Source: Epiperipatus broadwayi (lineage: Eukaryota > Onychophora > Udeonychophora > Euonychophora > Peripatidae). Taken from it: a stretch of 64,000 bases of DNA. Positions within the stretch are counted from its first letter, which is position 1. Each line of letters starts with the position of its first letter. A program made the translations under genes and the position numbers. The stretch spans positions 5,211,501-5,275,500 of the forward strand of contig JAQFVV010012446.1 in assembly GCA_028023455.1 (NCBI GenBank). Direction: 5' to 3'. The notes beneath the pieces were generated by a model, which saw only the letters and a list, made by a program, of their open reading frames with translations, searched no databases and had not been told where the DNA came from. Shown one piece after another: positions 34,680-46,013 of the stretch.

Positions 34680-35110
34680 AAGCTTGCAATAGATGGCTCT
34701 GAAGTAAACAGAAATAAATTGTTGTTACCAATGCAATCATTGGTCAGCATAACTTCAGGAATAATTATAATAATTATGACTTATCAGTAGTAATGATAAA
34801 TCCACAAAGGGCCATTTAGTACCAACTAATTACATAAGGTTACAATAGATGGCTCTGAAATACAGTAAACAGAATTAATTGCTGCTATGAATGCGATTCT
34901 TCAAGCATAATCATCATTTGGTAGTGATAACAAATTTATAAAGAGTCTCATAAGCTTACAATAGATGGCTCTGAAGTACAATAAACTGAGCGAATTGCTG
35001 CTAGTAATGCAACTATTTCTTAACTTTAGGAATGATTACGATTTGTCTGTAGTGATAAATGGCCATTCAATGTCCAATGATTACACAATTTTATAATAGA
35101 TGACTCTGAA
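34680..35110. repeat. Imperfect tandem repeat, unit 117-155 bp
   Basis: AAGCTTGCAATAGATGGCTC at 34680 is followed by equivalents at 34835, 34952 and 35087. Each runs on into an AATTGYTGCTA-like segment and a TAGTGATAA segment. Unit length varies because of indels. Confidence 0.75.
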
Positions 35111-35558
35111 GTAAAGGCATAAGATGCTGGCTGCGTAAAAGTTTGTGGTTTTGGATATACCTCCATGCACTTCACATGTATTAATAATATCTCCTCCTCC
35201 TTTTTTATAACAATATTTTATAATCACAAAATCATAATGACATTCTATACACATTATGTTGTCATAGTTGAGTTATACATTATTTTATGCTTTTTACTTA
35301 AAATTCATCCAGAGTATTTATATTTTTATTATTGATCTATATAAGTATCACAATGAAACACATAATTGCAGATTAACGTTTTAGTGTTAAATTAGCTATA
35401 CATGTTACATCTTTTCTACCTCAAACTAAACAAAGAATTTTTTTTTTCCGCAAAAATGTTCATTAAAGAAGATCATAAGCAATTTGTTATTGGAAAATTA
35501 TCATAAATTATAATCAAATATTTTTTATTGCTTGATCATTTAAACATCACATGATCAC
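35111..35558. other. AT-rich sequence upstream of the CpG-rich block
   Basis: No gene. A family A-like terminus AACATCACATGATCACTGTA lies near 35543. Confidence 0.35.
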
Positions 35559-35726
35559 TGTAGTGTTTTGTAAAATGGCAGACATGTTTGTGCACTCCAG
35601 AAAAAACTAGAATTTATTCTTAAGGCTGTTTTTAGATCGCGCTCTGATAGCTGAGGAATTTAATTAGTGCATTGACGTAATGGCGATCGACAATTCCTAG
35701 AAATATTTGCTAATTACAAATGTTTC

Positions 35727-35756
35727 TATATAAGAGACGTTACCTTATTGGTCAGT
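35727..35756 (+). promoter_or_regulatory. TATA box and TCAGT initiator
   Basis: TATATAAG at 35727-35734 is followed 27 bases after its first T by the A of TCAGT (35752-35756). This spacing suits RNA polymerase II initiation at the TCAGT. It is the clearest core promoter in the window. Confidence 0.55.
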
Positions 35757-35964
35757 GCATTGATTTATCGTTGCAGTTGTCAGAGAGCAATAAGAAGACT
35801 GGGTAACATCTAGCAGTGTAACATAGACAGCAGTTGAGTAGCAGTATTTGAGTAGACGTCTGTTTAACACCAGCAGAGATATCTCATTAGTGCTAGCGGT
35901 TAATGACCAGTGCCCAGTGGAAATGTAGTTCACAGGTATAGCTGAAGGAGACCGCAGTGGAGAT

Positions 35965-36180
35965 ATGGAGAGCATTAGTTGCAGAGTAGAAGCATTCATT
36001 GCAGAGCAAGGCATTAGTTGCAGAGTAGAAGCATTCGTTGCAGAGCAGAGCATTAGTTGCAGAGTAGAAGCATTCATTGCAGAGCATTAGTTGCAGAGTA
36101 GAGCATTCATTGCAGGGCAGAGCATTAGTTGCAGAGTAGAAGCATTCGTTGCAGAGCAGAGCATTAATTGCAGGAATAGA
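35965..36180. repeat. GCAGAG minisatellite
   Basis: About five imperfect copies of a 40-48-bp unit, GCATTAGTTGCAGAGTAGAA followed by GCATTCGTTGCAGAGCAGA, with internal deletions. It accounts for the repetitive minus-strand frames here. Confidence 0.9.
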
Positions 36181-36996
36181 CCATTCATTGGAGAACCTTA
36201 GCGAACGTTATTGGATAGCCGCACAGTATGACTTGCAGTAACGGCACAGTTGAGTGGAAAACATGGGTCGCTTTGGAACCGGGATAGCGAGTTGAACACA
36301 AGTTTGCCGAGGGAACGGGTGAAAGTCAACCCAAGTAACAACAACGAAAGGGATAGCAACAAGTTTTCGGAGGGGGGAGGGTGAGTGTTTTGTAAAAGCA
36401 ACGTTTGTGCCCAGAAAAGTTCGTAAGGGTTTTTAGTCGCCTGAAGCGAGGAATTAATAGTGCTGACTAATGGCGCCAACCTAGAAATGCAAACGCAGAG
36501 GACCAGGCAGGCGTGCAGGCAGCGAAAAGAGGGTAACACGCAGACGAGGAGTGAGAGCAGATGAGTAGCCGTTAACCCAGCGGACAGGCTGGGTTAATGA
36601 CAGGCCCAGTGGAAAGAGTTCAGGAAGCGAAGGCCAGGAAGGCAAGTGCAGGGGCCGGCCATGGGCCGTGCAAGCAGACAGGCAGAAGCTCGTGCAGGTG
36701 CAGGGGCGCGCGGCAGACGGCGCTCGGCAGCGCAGGCCAGAGAAGCCACGTTGGAGAACAAGCGACGTATTGGATACCGCACAGAGATGCAGTATAACTG
36801 GCCAGGAAGTCGAATAACACCCGCACGTTAAAACGCCCCCGGCCCAGCAACGTCGGGTGGGCCAGGGTTTTCCAGCCGCCCTTGCCGGTTGCCACCGGTC
36901 GTGTCTTAAAATGCAACACACACGCAAAGAAACAACAAAACCAGTTACGAATTGTTCGCTTGTGCTGAACAAACCCCTGAATAACCACCTTTTTTC

Positions 36997-37002
36997 AATA
37001 AA
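36997..37002 (+). terminator. Poly(A) signal AATAAA
   Basis: AATAAA is followed by a T-rich and GCATTGCATATC stretch. It lies between the CpG-rich block and the PBS, as expected for the R region of an LTR. Confidence 0.4.
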
Positions 37003-37439
37003 AATTTGCATTGCATATCAGAATACTATTTTTAACTTATTTAGAGAAGGAGAAAAGTGTAAAATTTTTAAACAGAGTTGTATTTTACTGTCTCGCGGTT
37101 GTTAAATATCCTCCTCTACAATTTTTGTATACCCCAATATACAAATGCCTAGGTTTTTTATTCAAGAGACTCATTTTAGAACACCCCAGAAGGCGATATA
37201 TATTAAAGTTAAAACCATATCACATCAACACAGAATCTGAGCCCACTTTGTTGGAGGTTTTGCCTGTTTAACAGCAAAGCGAAGAATGGGTCGATGTGAG
37301 GTGTCGTGATAAGTTGTTTTTTCTTTTAATATATATGCTTTTTACTACAAGTTATTGTCACCTCAAATGTTGAAACAAACGCTTAACAATATGTTGCAAG
37401 TCTAATAGAAATATTCAGCTGGTTTTTGTTCGCACTAAT

Positions 37440-37449
37440 TGGCGCCCAA
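37440..37449 (+). other. tRNA-Lys-type primer-binding site
   Basis: TGGCGCCCAA equals the first ten bases of the PBS complementary to metazoan tRNA-Lys(CUU), which goes on as CGTGGGG; here the match stops and reads AAATATTGG. Ten bases by chance in this AT-rich sequence is unlikely, but the truncation leaves doubt. Confidence 0.5.
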
Positions 37450-37499
37450 AAATATTGGTACCTCTTCTTTTAAAAATTAAAAGTATTCTTTTTAAAAGT

Positions 37500-38580
37500 T
37501 CTAAATCCTTAATTCTCCAAATTTGTTTTCTTTTTATTTAGTACTCTTAGTATGGGTTTAGTTTTTTATAATTAGCTTGTTCTTAGGTGGAAAAATTCTT
37601 TTTTATATTTGTATATAAAAATTATTTAATAAATATATATTTTTTGGAGTTTAAAAAAATCTTTTTTTTTTGATTTTTAAATTTCGGGTTGGGAAGAAAA
37701 TTGTTATTGTTTTCTTCTCTTCTTTTTTGTGGGTTTTGTTGGTAGTCTTTATTTTCCTTTTTTTATTTATAATAAAAATTCGTCTTGTTGTTTTTTTGGT
37801 TTTTTTTTATATTTCTTGGGTTATTTTTTATGTTGGTGGGGTTTGGTTTCTGGTTCTTCCCGTTGTGGTCTTTTTTTTTGTGTTAATCTGGTTGTGTATG
37901 GTTTTTTTTTTTTTTTTTTTGATGTTTTCTGTATTGTTGGGTTGTGTGTTTGTGGTTGCTGTTGTTTTTTTTTTTAGCTTTGTCTTGTTTTTTAATAATT
38001 TATTTATTTGTTTTTTATTTAGTCTGCTGGTCATTTTATTTTTTGTGTTTTCTTTTATTTTTTTACGTTTATTATTATTCCTTCAAAATATATTATTTTA
38101 CTTATTTTGGAAATTATTATTATTGTGTTTAAAAAAATTAGAATTTTTTGTAGTAAGGTATATAAAAATTTTTATTTAGTTAGTGGGGTTTTGTTTTGTT
38201 TCTATAAATATATAAAAATAAATAATTAAGAATTATCTTATAATTAATTTTTTTTTTTATTTTTTATTTTAAATTATTATTGAAGAATTGTTTTTCTTAT
38301 TTCTGTTTTTTTCTTTTCATTTATTTCATTTCTTTACATATCTCTTATTGATTTTCTATTATTCTTCCATATTCTTTCTACAATCTAATTTCTTTTGGGA
38401 ATTTTATAAAAATATAATTATTTTAATTAATATAAAAATTTTTATTTATTTTTTTTTTTAATTAAAAAAAAAAGAAACAGAACGAAAACAAAATCTAATC
38501 AATCATATATAAATTAATTTGTTTTTTTAGTTATCACAGATGTTTTTTTTTTTTTGGGGGGGGGGGTAGAATTAAATGTT
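37500..38580. repeat. Strand-asymmetric T/G-rich low-complexity tract
   Basis: The plus strand is dominated by T with G and very few C or A, for example GTGGGTTTTGTTGGTAGTC; it ends near a run of ten G (38557-38566). The minus strand is thus A/C-rich. The 169-residue plus-strand frame (37670-38179) is made of Phe, Leu, Val and Ile because T-rich codons encode them; I do not regard it as a gene. Confidence 0.7.
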
Positions 38581-38754
38581 TTATTACTTTTCTAAAAAAA
38601 ATCAAAATTAAAAAAAGTTTTTTATTATACAAACTCCATATATATATATAATTTCATCTGGTATATTTAAGTTGTTGTTTTGATCAGTTATAACAATTAT
38701 GCTCATCTAAAGCTAAGCAGTTTACATCTTTAAGAAAATTTATCTATAGACTTC

Positions 38755-38851
38755 TGCCGGTCTGCTAAACCTTATTCTTATTTTTGCTGGGCCATGAAAC
38801 CTTATCCTTATTTTTCCTGGTCCGCAGGTGTGAAAAGGTTGAAGACCACTG
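38755..38851. mobile_element. hAT-like element, right terminal fragment
   Basis: The sequence ends GAAAAGGTTGAAGACCACTG. Its complement CAGTGGTCTTCAACCTTTTC matches the usual hAT terminus CAGTGGTTCTCAACCTTT. Internal GGTCCGCAGGTG also fits. The left end was not found. Confidence 0.65.
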
Positions 38852-39209
38852 GCCTAAAGTACGCTGGATTAATAGTTAACTCTCACATCTGAAGTACTTT
38901 TCAACACTGGCCAAATGTGGATCCACTCAATAGCTGGAATAATATGCAGACAGTCTTTAAAAACAATTGATAGAAGATTTGACTGTGTTGTCACAAATCC
39001 GTAAAGTGATTTTTAACCCTACATTAATTGATTGGAAGAGAATTTAAGTGCTTAATTAAAAAAGAGAATCAAAATAAAACATATTTCTAAGAAACATCTT
39101 AAAATTGATTATTCATTTGTCACATAAATCTGGTTTAATGCAGAATCATATTAAGAGCAAGCATTTAACCATCCCCATTCATTCACGTATTTACAGTATT
39201 ACAAACAAA
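38852..39209. other. AT-rich sequence, nothing recognised
   Basis: No gene. Confidence 0.35.
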
Positions 39210-39322
39210 AACCATCAGAATATCCTCAATATGTTGTCAAGGCAACTTCTGCAGATAAAAATGGATTCAATTTTTATTTGAAGAGGTTGCCTTGACAACA
39301 AAATGAGAATTTTCTATTGATT
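39210..39322. repeat. Short fold-back element
   Basis: GTTGTCAAGGCAAC at 39233 and GTTGCCTTGACAAC ending at 39299 pair perfectly (14 bp). Weaker pairing continues outward. The loop is about 39 bp. Confidence 0.75.
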
Positions 39323-40164
39323 TATTAAACTTTGGCTGTTAATGTTGTTTATTGCATTTGGAAATCAATTAGTTATTGTCAATTTATAGTTATCATGCAC
39401 TTATATTTACAGTAAATTATTTTTTTCTTTTACAGACCTTTATATATTATTTATTTAGTAGCATGGACTTTTTAGTTTAAATATAACAATATCATAAAGA
39501 AACCTATATAAATTCCAACCAGAAAACAGATATACACGTGACTTTATTGAGACCTACAATTCTGTCACAGTAGCCATAGATTAGACAACATTTAACTATA
39601 TGATTCATAGTTTGTTTGTTCATACTCACATAGATCAGTACCTATTAATTTTTATTTACAAGATAAAAAACCTCAAGAAGTATGAATAGTTCTGAATCTG
39701 TTGATGAGATTCTAGTTATGTTTAGGAAGCTCAAATCCATCTGGATTCATCATTAGGACTGAAAAAAGTAATTTGTTTGGAACTTCATAAGAAATTCCAT
39801 TTTTATGACATAATCCTACTCTTATAACTTCTCATACAGAACTCAAATGACCAAAAAAAAAAAAAAACAATACTATGTTTCCAATCACTCCAGATTATTT
39901 TTTTTATCTCAAAACCATATTATTTATTTTTTTCTAAAAGTATATGACCCAGTAAAATTGTGAATAGGTATTAATAATTTTTGTTAGTCATTTATTAGAG
40001 AGATTATTCAATAATGAATAATATTTCTGTAGTATAATTTTCACTACACTTCTCACACACAAGGTAGGGACTGATTTCTATTCATTTTTAGCATCTTATA
40101 GTGAGATATAATTGTATGACCAACGACATGTGAAAAATATATATGATGTCCAAAATGCATATAT
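39323..40164. other. AT-rich sequence, nothing recognised
   Basis: Some resemblance to 8.87-9.4 kb (ATCATAAAGAAACCTATATAA and ATCATAAAGAAACTTGTAGTC, then CAACCAGAA) points to an interspersed repeat of unknown type. Confidence 0.4.
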
Positions 40165-40840
<676 letters not shown>

Positions 40841-41435
40841 CAGAGCATACTCCCCATACACTAGTGCCACCCAGTGCAAGCTTTAGTAATCAATGGATAC
40901 AAGAAAATTTGTGGATAAAATTCCTACTTAGTGTTTACTCATTCAGTATTAAGTTTTTATCTTGTGATTTTCATCAGTGATAACCTTGAGAGCACTGCAC
41001 ATAGATCTTAGGATCTAATGCAACCCTCCAGCAATGACCTCCTACCTTTTTAATTAATTATAAAACTATGAGTCAAAACTGAAAACCCCCTAATGTTTTC
41101 AATCCAAGTTCATTCACTTGCATATTCATATAGATCTATATGACTATACAACTGAATGAGCTTGGGTTGAAAACATTAATGTGTTTTCATCTTGGGCTAA
41201 TAGCTTTATAGTTAACTAAATTGATAAAACATGACTGCTGGAGGGTTGCATTAGATCCTAAGATCTAGGTGCAGTGCTCTCCCATACAAGACTCCCTCAC
41301 CAATAAAAGCCATAAACTAGAAATTAATCTTGAGATATTAGTTGAGTAATGGATAGGGATTTTATGTATGAACATTCTTGTACTCATTGATTAATATGGT
41401 TTTCACTGAGTAACACTACTGTATGGAGAGTTGGC
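40841..41435. repeat. Fold-back element, family A, copy 4 (longest)
   Basis: About 595 bp. Left: CATACACTAGTGCCACCCAG, TAATCAATGGATACAAG, CACTGCACATAGATCTTAGG, ATCTAATGCAACCCTCCAGC. Right: the same landmarks inverted (GCTGGAGGGTTGCATTAGAT, CCTAAGATCTAGGTGCAGTG, CTCATTGATTAATATG, CTGTATGGAGAG). The centre has TTGGGTTGAAAACATTAATG and its inverse on the left, so pairing reaches almost to the middle. It probably represents the full-length form of the family. Confidence 0.85.
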
Positions 41436-42072
41436 TAGTAGCACAGGAAATAGTGATGATGTGGTGTTTTAGCATTAATATTACATAGAAATTTTTTTTT
41501 CTACTAATTTTTTGCTAAACTTGTTTGCAAACCCTAAAAAATGTATTATCACCAGAAATATATATGTATGCAAAGTTTCAACTAGGTTGGACATTAGGAA
41601 GTAGGTGGACATTGAGTTGCAGTATTTGATCCAGATATATTAACAAAAAAACAATCTCAGCAAAATAAAAGTATACACTAAAATGCAAAGATGATTGGTA
41701 GATATCTAAGTTTTCTTTCTGTTCTTTCCTAAAAATGGCTAGTAACCAAAACTTAAGTAGAAAATTTAGATAAAGTACTATCATAGGTCTCCTCTGCTTA
41801 TTCAAGATTGCAATAAAAGTTCCAGAAGTAGAGTAATGGTAGTAAAAATAATAATTAAGTGGCTTCATTGCTTGAGCACAGGAAGTGACAAAGTTGGGCA
41901 TGATCCATTGATTTTAAATCCCAAAGTCTGCCACTCTACCATTGCTATTAAGAGCTGTAAATACAATAAATCATCCCAATCTACATTGTTTATTTAAAAT
42001 CTTTTGATTGTTCTGACCAAGCTATGGAAATGGTTGATCATTCAAAACCAGTGTACTTTAATCTGTAAAGAA
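41436..42072. other. AT-rich sequence, nothing recognised
   Basis: The 107-aa minus-strand frame (41578-41901) has no recognised domain. A tRNA-like GGTAGAGTGGCAGACTTTGG can be read on the minus strand near 41925-41945, too weak to call. Confidence 0.35.
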
Positions 42073-42440
42073 TCCCATGACCACCATTTCTTATGCTTAT
42101 ACAATCTATTGAAACAGTGGCAACTTTTTCCACACAAAAGTGCCACCTAGTAAAAGCCATAATAATCAATGGATGCTAAAAAGTTTGTGATTCAAAATCT
42201 GTATCTGGTGACCACTCATTCAATATCCACGACTAGTTTTTAGTTTCTGTTAGTGAGGAGCCTTGGATCTGAGAACAATATACCTAGATCTTTGGATCTG
42301 GTGCATACCTCCAGCAAACCATAAGCTAGATACTAGTCTTAATATTGAAAGAGTAGGCACTAGATAAGGATTTTGAGATGCAAATATTCTAGCATCCATT
42401 GATTATCATAGCTTACACAAGGTGGCAGTGGAAAATGTTG
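42073..42440. repeat. Fold-back element, family A, copy 5
   Basis: ATGACCACCATTTCTTATG, AAGTGCCACCTAGT, TAATCAATGGATGCTAAAAA on the left; TAGCATCCATTGATTATCAT, GTAGGCACTAGATAAGGATT and AAGGTGGCAGTGG on the right. Moderately diverged. Confidence 0.75.
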
Positions 42441-43262
42441 CTACTGTTTTAATATCTTGAACTTCCAATTAAAAGTTTAGTGTAGTACAAATAGTGATAT
42501 AGGATGCTCTTATGTAAAAAAGGAATTCCCAATCATTATTGAATTATCTACAATACCCAATTAAGTTGTATAAAGAATATTCTTCAACATGCAGAGCAAA
42601 AGACAGGGTAGATTAGTTTTAAAAATAGCAGTTAGATCATGCAATATTTTTAATAAAACACAGTACTATAGATTGAAGATAAAGATTTGGATGATCTTGA
42701 GCTCATAGTGTAAAAACAAACACAGAAAAATATCTGATCTGCTTTTGGATAATATAAAATTAATTTGTATTGATAAGATATAAAAGGAATTTTAAATAAA
42801 TATTTTTTTTAAAAAAAGTAATGATTTTTTTTTTCTGTGTGTAAGACTTTTATTAACAAATCCACATAGAATTGGGATTATTGTTAAAAATATACCATGG
42901 AGAAAATAGTGAGTGTTGTCAAAACATTGGTGCATGGTTGTGAAAGTTGGACTTTGCATAAAAATAATGGAAGGTAAATTTGCAGTTGTATGTTGGACTA
43001 TATCCATCATCTAATTTGATCGACAAATGTTTTTAAAAATATTCAAACTCGATTTAAACTTTTCAAATACATTCAACTATTAGTAATAAGGATACATAAG
43101 TTGGTATATAAAACAACACTTCAAATCATATTCTTCTTTTCTCTTCTTTGGGGGGGTTGTTGACCTGATTAGTGATAGTTTTAGCACAGGAATCAAAGAA
43201 ATGATCTTTCATAAATGGTGAATTTATGAAAATGCTCTAACCAAGAAGCCTTTAACCCAATA
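42441..43262. other. AT-rich sequence; possible degenerate family F piece
   Basis: GGACTATATCCATCATCTAA near 42990 resembles the termini of family F (47.4 and 61.2 kb). No gene. Confidence 0.35.
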
Positions 43263-43270
43263 GCCTAGTC

Positions 43271-43765
43271 CAGGGGTGGGTAATTGTTTTGGCTCGGGGG
43301 CCACAGAGGTTGGTATAGGGCTGCATTGGGGGCCACTTTGTGGAAGCGAAGGTTAGCGGAGGGCCACACCTTTTTTTCATGACCCAATAAACACACTGCT
43401 TTATTCCCTATATTACCAAAGAAATATTTGTTTGTTCATTCTTCATTAAACACACAACATTCATCACTGATTTTACATTTTGTCAGAGGGTTCATGGTTT
43501 CACTAAAGTTGGAAATGTATATATTTGCTAATGCAAAGACAAAATTGAAAGTAACCAGATCAACTGGAAAAGCACTGCACATCATATCTACGCTGCGCAT
43601 GTGGATTGACGTGGCCATCATAGTGGAAAATACGAGATGAATCTTCAGTCACACACAAAAAGGAAATCTCAGTTCAAGGCAGATTTTTCTGATTGTCTTG
43701 GAGGGCCACATAAAACCTCTTAGTGGGCCACATGTGGCCCCCGGGCCACTATTTTCCCACCCCTG
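43271..43765. mobile_element. Non-autonomous hAT-type DNA transposon
   Basis: Terminal inverted repeats CAGGGGTGGGTAAT and the complement of ATTTTCCCACCCCTG share a perfect 10-bp CAGGGGTGGG. Flanks GCCTAGTC (43263-43270) and ACCTAGTC (43766-43773) form an 8-bp target duplication with one mismatch, the hAT hallmark. Subterminal GGGGGCCAC and GGGCCACATGTGGCCC are typical of this element type. At 495 bp it cannot encode a full transposase; the 70-aa frame inside has no recognised domain. Confidence 0.9.
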
Positions 43766-43773
43766 ACCTAGTC

Positions 43774-44189
43774 AATAAGAGTGTAATTTAAAATTTTGCA
43801 TAAAGGCTTCTGGCTTGAATACCATGTTAATGCTTTCATTAGTCAGATCAGTAATACTTGAAGAAGAAAACTTAAAATACAGTATCCATAGTAATCTGTG
43901 TATTAGTCTTAATAGTTGAATGTAATTGGGAGAAAAGACATTGAAGGTTTCATTAAAACATTTACCATTTAAAATTAGAAGATGAAAACAACCCATACAT
44001 AATTACAAGTAAAAATGTCTTCATCAGAAACTTTCAGACAAATATGAAGATAGATGTTTTAAACTGTCATGATGAAAAAGGCTGCTTAGAATTCCCTGAA
44101 TAAGAAATAATAATTATGATGATGATAATGATAATAATAATAATTAATTAATTAATTACCAATGAAAATACTGAAAGATAAAATCAATA
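43774..44189. other. AT-rich sequence beside the LINE 3' end
   Basis: Contains a GATGATGATAATGATAATAA stretch (about 44117-44150), likely the simple-sequence tail of the minus-strand LINE that follows. Confidence 0.4.
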
Positions 44190-45165
44190 TCATTGTCAAC
44201 CATTATCAAACCATTTCAGAATGAAGGACTCTCTTAAGTTCAATCCATCTTCTTCAATATCTAGTCTCTCTTCTCCATATCATCCCACCTGCTTTCTTAT
44301 TTCATCCATCCATCTCACATGTGGTTTCTTTCTGAATCTTTAACAATCTCTTGGAATTCAGTTTAATATTTCAACTGTACATCTATTATCATATTTTCTA
44401 GCAATATGCCCAGCCTAACTTCATTTCAGTTTCTTAAGTCTTTCATCAATGTATGTTCTCTTACTTATATATTGCATTTTTGATCTCTTCTTGTTACTCC
44501 TAACATGTATCTCTCTATACTTATTTGAGTAGTATGTAATCTCTGTATTGCTCTTCTGTTAAGTGTCAAAGTCTCAGATTCATAAGTAAGGTCTGGTATA
44601 ACATTTATTAATAACTTTTCTTTTCAAATGCAGGCATATATTTTTTAATATTAGTTATTCTTGCCAAAACCAAGTTTAATTCTATGATAATTTCATCCAT
44701 TATGTTTCCATATGTAGTTATAATTTGACCAAGGTATTTGTAACTGTTAACGTCTAATTCATCATAATCAATCTTTATTTTCAACTTTTGAGAAAATCCA
44801 TTGAACATTATTTTAGTCTTTTTAATGTTTATCTTTTTAATGTTTACCTTTAGTCCTACTTTCTCACTTTCATCTAATAACTCTCGCAACATTTCCTGAA
44901 GCTCTAAAGCATTATTGGCAAAAACAACTATGTCATCTGAAAAATCTAAATGACTTACATAATCTCCATTTACTTTTATTCCTTTATCTTCCCATTTTAA
45001 TTCACCACTGCTGTAATATGCTTTGGAGATATGGAGTCACCTATCTTACATCCTAATCAATGTTAACCTTCCTAATATCATTATGTAATCTAATTGTTAC
45101 TGTTGCACATTTATAAATATTCTTTAGAATATGACATATCAAGTCATAAATTGTTTTGGATAATT
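44190..45165 (-). pseudogene. RTE-like LINE, reverse transcriptase part (fragment 3)
   Basis: Reading the minus strand from the right: CHILKNIYKCATVTIRLHND then IRKVNID, a frameshifted stretch equivalent to GVRQGDSIS, and HLDFSDDIVVFANNALELQE. FSDD is the catalytic A/SDD box. The open frame 44608-44892 follows: MLRELLDESEKVGLKVNI and VNSYKYLGQIITTYGNIMDE. Beyond it are decayed pieces of the VLPxLTYGS, PRDCKR and RWMD region, then a GATGAT-rich tail. The 5' half (endonuclease and early RT) is missing, as usual for 5'-truncated LINE copies. RTE is the best-fitting clade. Confidence 0.85.
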
Positions 45166-45785
45166 TTAAGAGTTGATGGCTTATTGAAAAAAAAATATTG
45201 ATCCTTAATAAGGTTGAAGTTGAAAAAAAAAAAGAAAATCCAAATATGAGATAAAAAAGGGCAAAGATATCTGCCTGCAAAAGTTTTATATCGTATTGAA
45301 TTTTAAAAAAAAGGATGTTATTTGTCATAGAGTCACACAAATTGTAATCGACTAAATGATGCATCAACCAATGGTATATAAAGAACAAAAGATAAACAAT
45401 TCTTTAGGTAGCCTATTGCAGGATAAAGATCTTTCCAACAACCTCTTGTAAAAAACAATGAAGAAGGTATTATATATTAAGCTTGATAATTGGCTGGTAA
45501 TGATGGTTTAAGCATTTTTTAAATCCCTGTTTGCCTAAAAATGGGTATTTAACCAGCCATTCAACACAATTATTAAACAGATAAGTAGGGTAGTTATAGG
45601 TCAGAATATATGCAAGAAAAATCCCAAGAGCAACTCTCAACTTTTATCCATCTTAAATTTAATCCCTTGTTTTAGGAACAAAAAGTGGGTGTGCTAATCC
45701 TTATGTCTTCAGATCTAATATTTCTACAAGATCAATAATTGAGTGATATTTGTTTTTTCTATTAAACTTTTCATTTAACCCATAA
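45166..45785. other. AT-rich sequence, nothing recognised
   Basis: GCCTATTGCAGGATAAAGAT near 45413 resembles a LINE 3' piece also seen at 8.62 kb. Confidence 0.35.
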
Positions 45786-46013
45786 ACATCACATGATCGC
45801 CATCTCTTCTATAGCACATAATTGTTATCAAACAAGGCCAAACTCCATCCAGTAGTGCCACCTTGTGCCAAACAGAGTAATCAATGGATGACAGAAGGTT
45901 TGTGCATATTACTCTGGTTGGCACAGGGATTTTATGCATAAGCCTTCTGGCATCCATTGACTACTCTGGCTGGCACAGGGTGGCACTATTGTATGGAGAG
46001 TTTTGCCTTGTTT
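45786..46013. repeat. Fold-back element, family A, copy 6 (short form)
   Basis: Starts ACATCACATGATCGCCATCT and ends GGAGAGTTTTGCCTTGTTTG. The arms GTGCCAAACAGAGTAATCAA and TTGACTACTCTGGCTGGCAC pair. The loop contains an extra inverted TTACTCTGGTTGGCACAGGG, so the centre was rearranged. Confidence 0.8.

Larger units (their letters stand above)
35559..37438 (+). mobile_element. Putative long LTR of a retrotransposon (CpG-rich, with promoter and poly(A) signal)
   Basis: In one orientation this block has a TATA box with initiator (35727-35756), a minisatellite, a GC/CpG-rich segment (about 36200-36930), AATAAA at 36997-37002, and then a tRNA-Lys-type PBS starting at 37440. That order (promoter, poly(A), PBS) is that of U3-R-U5 followed by a leader. 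TGTAGTG at 35559 and CACTAA just before the PBS could be the ends, but they do not form a perfect TG...CA pair. No second LTR is in the window. A CpG-island promoter of a host gene is the main alternative; no spliced coding sequence was found to support it. Confidence 0.45.

Noticed and set aside
35745-36087. Repetitive minus-strand frames with repeating NASTLQLM
   Set aside because: Minisatellite read through; no independent support.
36198-37011. Several overlapping frames on both strands in the CpG-rich block
   Set aside because: Stop codons are rare in GC-rich DNA; frames overlap on both strands with no recognisable domain.
37670-38179. 169-residue hydrophobic frame resembling a membrane protein
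   Set aside because: Composed of Phe, Leu, Val and Ile because the tract is T/G-rich; frames 1 and 2 are both open and hydrophobic, there are no conserved loops and no ATG context.
41578-41901. 107-residue minus-strand frame
   Set aside because: No recognisable domain or codon pattern in AT-rich sequence; chance frame.
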